Shown here: piece by piece, positions 28,973 to 30,095 of the stretch
How positions within the stretch are numbered: position 1 is the stretch's first letter
Layout of the letters: every line of letters begins with the position of its first letter
From: UBA525 sp964589765
GTDB lineage: Archaea > Nanobdellota > Nanobdellia > Woesearchaeales > UBA525
Assembly (NCBI GenBank): GCA_964589765.1
Contig: CAZPUM010000015.1
Coordinates: 1 to 30,095, forward strand
Reading direction: 5' to 3'
DNA: 30,095 nucleotides
Translations under genes and position numbers: made by a program
The notes under the pieces: model-generated
Database searches by the model: none
Seen by the model: the letters and a program-made list of their open reading frames with translations, nothing else
What the model was told of the DNA's origin: nothing

Positions 28973-28982
28973 TTACTTCTTG
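28963..28982. repeat. 20-nt perfect palindrome at abutting stop codons
   Basis: CAAGAAGTAATTACTTCTTG is its own reverse complement and is centred exactly between the TAA of the 129-aa membrane protein and the TAA of eL41. Both genes end with Lys-Lys-stop (AAG AAG TAA) encoded by the two halves. It could act as a bidirectional termination or 3'-end structure, or result from coincidence of two Lys-Lys ends. Confidence 0.8.
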
Positions 28983-29074
28983 AGTCTTCTGCGCTTTTCT
29001 TTCTTCATGCGCTTTCTCTGCCACTTCCAGCGCATCTGACCCTTCTTCTTCCAACGACGGGAACTTCTCTTCAT
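28973..29074 (-). CDS. rpl41e: Ribosomal protein eL41
   Basis: A 33-aa protein, MKRSSRRWKKKGQMRWKWQR followed by KRMKKEKRRRLKK; 21 of 33 residues are Lys or Arg. The core M-R-W-K-W-x-x-K-R-(M/I) matches eL41, the single-helix peptide at the ribosomal subunit interface, and the N-terminal MKRxxRxWKKKGxM extension is the form I know from archaea such as Pyrococcus. TTTAAA at about 29101-29106 lies roughly 28 nt before the ATG, consistent with an independent leaderless transcript. It is easily missed because of its size. Confidence 0.82.
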   Translation of the reverse strand: MKRSSRRWKKKGQMRWKWQRKRMKKEKRRRLKK

Positions 29075-29118
29075 CTATCTGGCGAGAACAACAGGCTCTT
29101 TTTAAAGGTTTGCCTGGC

Positions 29119-29703
29119 TTAAGAGGGTGGTGCTGGTGCTCTAGGAACCATCAAATCGATAACTCTCAATGCAAATTCTAGAAGAATCACGAAGGCTAGG
29201 TAGGTCAACATGGAATATATCTCGTGAGGTATGGTCTCAAGAAGTGCAATGCTTTTTTCGAACGAAAAAAAGCTGATATCAACCAAATAGATGCCAAGCA
29301 ATGCGAAGGGAAGCATCTTAGCCAAATCTTTTGACAAATCCTCGCTGTAATATGAACAGACCCTTACTGAGCCCACAAGCGCCATGGCTACTAAAAGAAT
29401 GTGGTTGACATCATTTGATTTACTAAGGAATGCGATCAGAACTGCCAACACAATGAACCAGAAAAAAACAAGCAAAGGCATCACTATTATGTATGCTACT
29501 AGCCAAATAAAAAAATGCATCATCTTGTGCATGACAGGATGTATCATGTAGTTGTACTTTGCCAAGTCAAGTTTTAGTATGTCTTTTTTGGCAACAAACC
29601 TATAAAACTTAAAGACAAAAATTGAATAGATAACCATTCCCAAAAGAAACAAGCCTATAGGTCTTATTGCGTCAATAGCCAGCATCATATCTTCAATTGC
29701 CAT
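29119..29703 (-). CDS. Conserved-looking membrane protein of unknown function
   Basis: A 194-aa protein with about five hydrophobic segments: GLFLLGMVIYSIFVFKFYRF near the start, FIWLVAYIIVMPLLVFFWFI, VLAVLIAFLSK, a weaker HILLVAMALVGSV, MLPFALLGIYLVDISFF, and a C-terminal LTYLAFVILLEFALRVIDL. Charged motifs between helices (KKDILKLDLAKYN; SYYSEDLSKDLAKMLPFALL) look conserved, and I recall similar proteins annotated as hypothetical in many archaea. It ends in a short Pro-Ala tail (APAPPS). TTTAAAT at 29724-29730 is about 24 nt before the ATG, just beyond the DEAD-box helicase stop. Function not known. Confidence 0.78.
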   Translation of the reverse strand: MAIEDMMLAIDAIRPIGLFLLGMVIYSIFVFKFYRFVAKKDILKLDLAKYNYMIHPVMHKMMHFFIWLVAYIIVMPLLVFFWFIVLAVLIAFLSKSNDVNHILLVAMALVGSVRVCSYYSEDLSKDLAKMLPFALLGIYLVDISFFSFEKSIALLETIPHEIYSMLTYLAFVILLEFALRVIDLMVPRAPAPPS

Positions 29704-29738
29704 GCTAAGTTCTAATAGATTGTATTTAAAACGATTTT

Positions 29739-30095
29739 CTATCTGCGCGTTCTTCTATTATTATATTTCTGAGGTCTGCGTGAAGAAGTCTTTTTTCTGC
29801 CAAACCTCTGACCTCCCGTTTTTTTCCCAGGATCTCTTGTAGACCCGGGGGTTTGTCTTTTCTGACCTCTAGAATAAGGTTTCTTTCCTCGGGGTCCTCG
29901 CACGATTTTTTTTGCAACGCTGTTTTTTGCCTTTTCAGAATGGAACTCGTGTTCCATTACAGGTATGTGTGCACCGATTGATTTCTGAATGGCATTCAGA
30001 AGGATTTTATCTTCTGTTGTGCTGAACGAGTATGCGGTTCCGTAAGCCCCTGCGCGTGCAGTTCTTCCTATTCTATGAACATAGTTCTCTGGTTC
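29739..30095 (-). CDS. DEAD-box RNA helicase, C-terminal part (5' end outside window)
   Basis: The last 118 residues of a DEAD-box protein. It begins inside RecA2 with EPENYVHRIGRTARAGAYGT, containing motif VI (H-R-I-G-R-T-A-R), continues through the end of the helicase core (YSFSTTEDKILLNAIQKSIG; HIPVMEHEFH), and ends in a basic tail rich in Arg, Lys, Gly and Pro (RGPRGKKPYSRGQKRQTPGS onward) that probably binds RNA. Such tails are common in CsdA/DeaD-like helicases acting on ribosome assembly or cold-stressed RNA. The start and helicase motifs I-V lie beyond base 30095. Confidence 0.93.
   Translation of the reverse strand, partial: EPENYVHRIGRTARAGAYGTAYSFSTTEDKILLNAIQKSIGAHIPVMEHEFHSEKAKNSVAKKIVRGPRGKKPYSRGQKRQTPGSTRDPGKKTGGQRFGRKKTSSRRPQKYNNRRTRR

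Noticed and set aside
1..30095. CRISPR array, insertion sequence, rRNA or replication origin
   Set aside because: No regularly spaced repeats, transposase, terminal inverted repeats, rRNA sequence or origin-type repeat cluster with cdc6/orc1 was seen.

Overview
The window looks archaeal, and most likely comes from a DPANN-type genome, although I cannot fix the phylum. The support is a conserved archaeal information-processing cluster (eIF6, prefoldin alpha, FtsY), ribosomal protein eL41, a Ski2-like helicase, an intein-bearing Lhr helicase, tRNA genes without encoded CCA, and a TATA-like box centred about 24-28 nt before the start codon of most genes, which is the geometry of leaderless archaeal transcription. 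Tiny acidic and Cys-rich membrane proteins and a bacterial-type ThrRS fit DPANN. Base composition is moderately AT-rich. The exceptions are the first ~57 bases, which are GC-rich and read as a bacterial lipoprotein signal peptide (probable chimeric contig end), and the intein, which is more AT-rich.

Layout. 1-1122: truncated DUF2779 nuclease-like gene, divergent from a secreted 575-aa protein (1211-2938). 2928-4354: uracil-DNA-glycosylase-like gene, tRNA-Thr(TGT) and an alpha/beta-hydrolase-fold protein lacking the nucleophile serine. 4462-6061: AI-2E-family permease and an FKBP/SlyD-like prolyl isomerase. 6216-9494: thrS, a small acidic protein and prs. 9531-14279: Lhr-type helicase interrupted in its Walker A motif by a 561-residue intein. 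14344-15191: Pro-rich protein and an encapsulated-ferritin-like protein. 15281-18194: SDR oxidoreductase, small Cys-rich membrane protein, MarC-like protein and hisS. 18289-19845: unknown protein, OB-fold SSB and a DUF4258/DUF2283 gene pair. 19826-22279: eif6-pfdA-ftsY operon. 22318-23713: unknown protein and scpA. 23841-24912: tRNA-Val(TAC) and a short nucleotide-sugar dehydrogenase, followed on the opposite strand by a candidate structured small RNA. 25052-26496: two tandem paralogous membrane-associated proteins. 26594-30095: Ski2-like helicase, two membrane proteins, eL41 and the C-terminal end of a DEAD-box RNA helicase.

How it works together. Most content is housekeeping: translation (thrS, hisS, eL41, eIF6, two tRNAs), protein folding and targeting (FKBP, prefoldin, FtsY), nucleotide supply (prs), DNA and RNA handling (Lhr, Ski2-like, DEAD-box, SSB, ScpA, UDG-like). 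Nearly every gene appears to have its own promoter; the clear exceptions are the eif6-pfdA-ftsY operon and the DUF4258/DUF2283 pair. Convergent genes frequently overlap at their 3' ends. The best leads for something new are the Walker-A intein, the promoter-hairpin-T-run element at 24911-24984, the EncFtn-like protein without a visible encapsulin, the tandem paralogs, the triplicated amphipathic motif in FtsY, and the pseudo-hydrolase.
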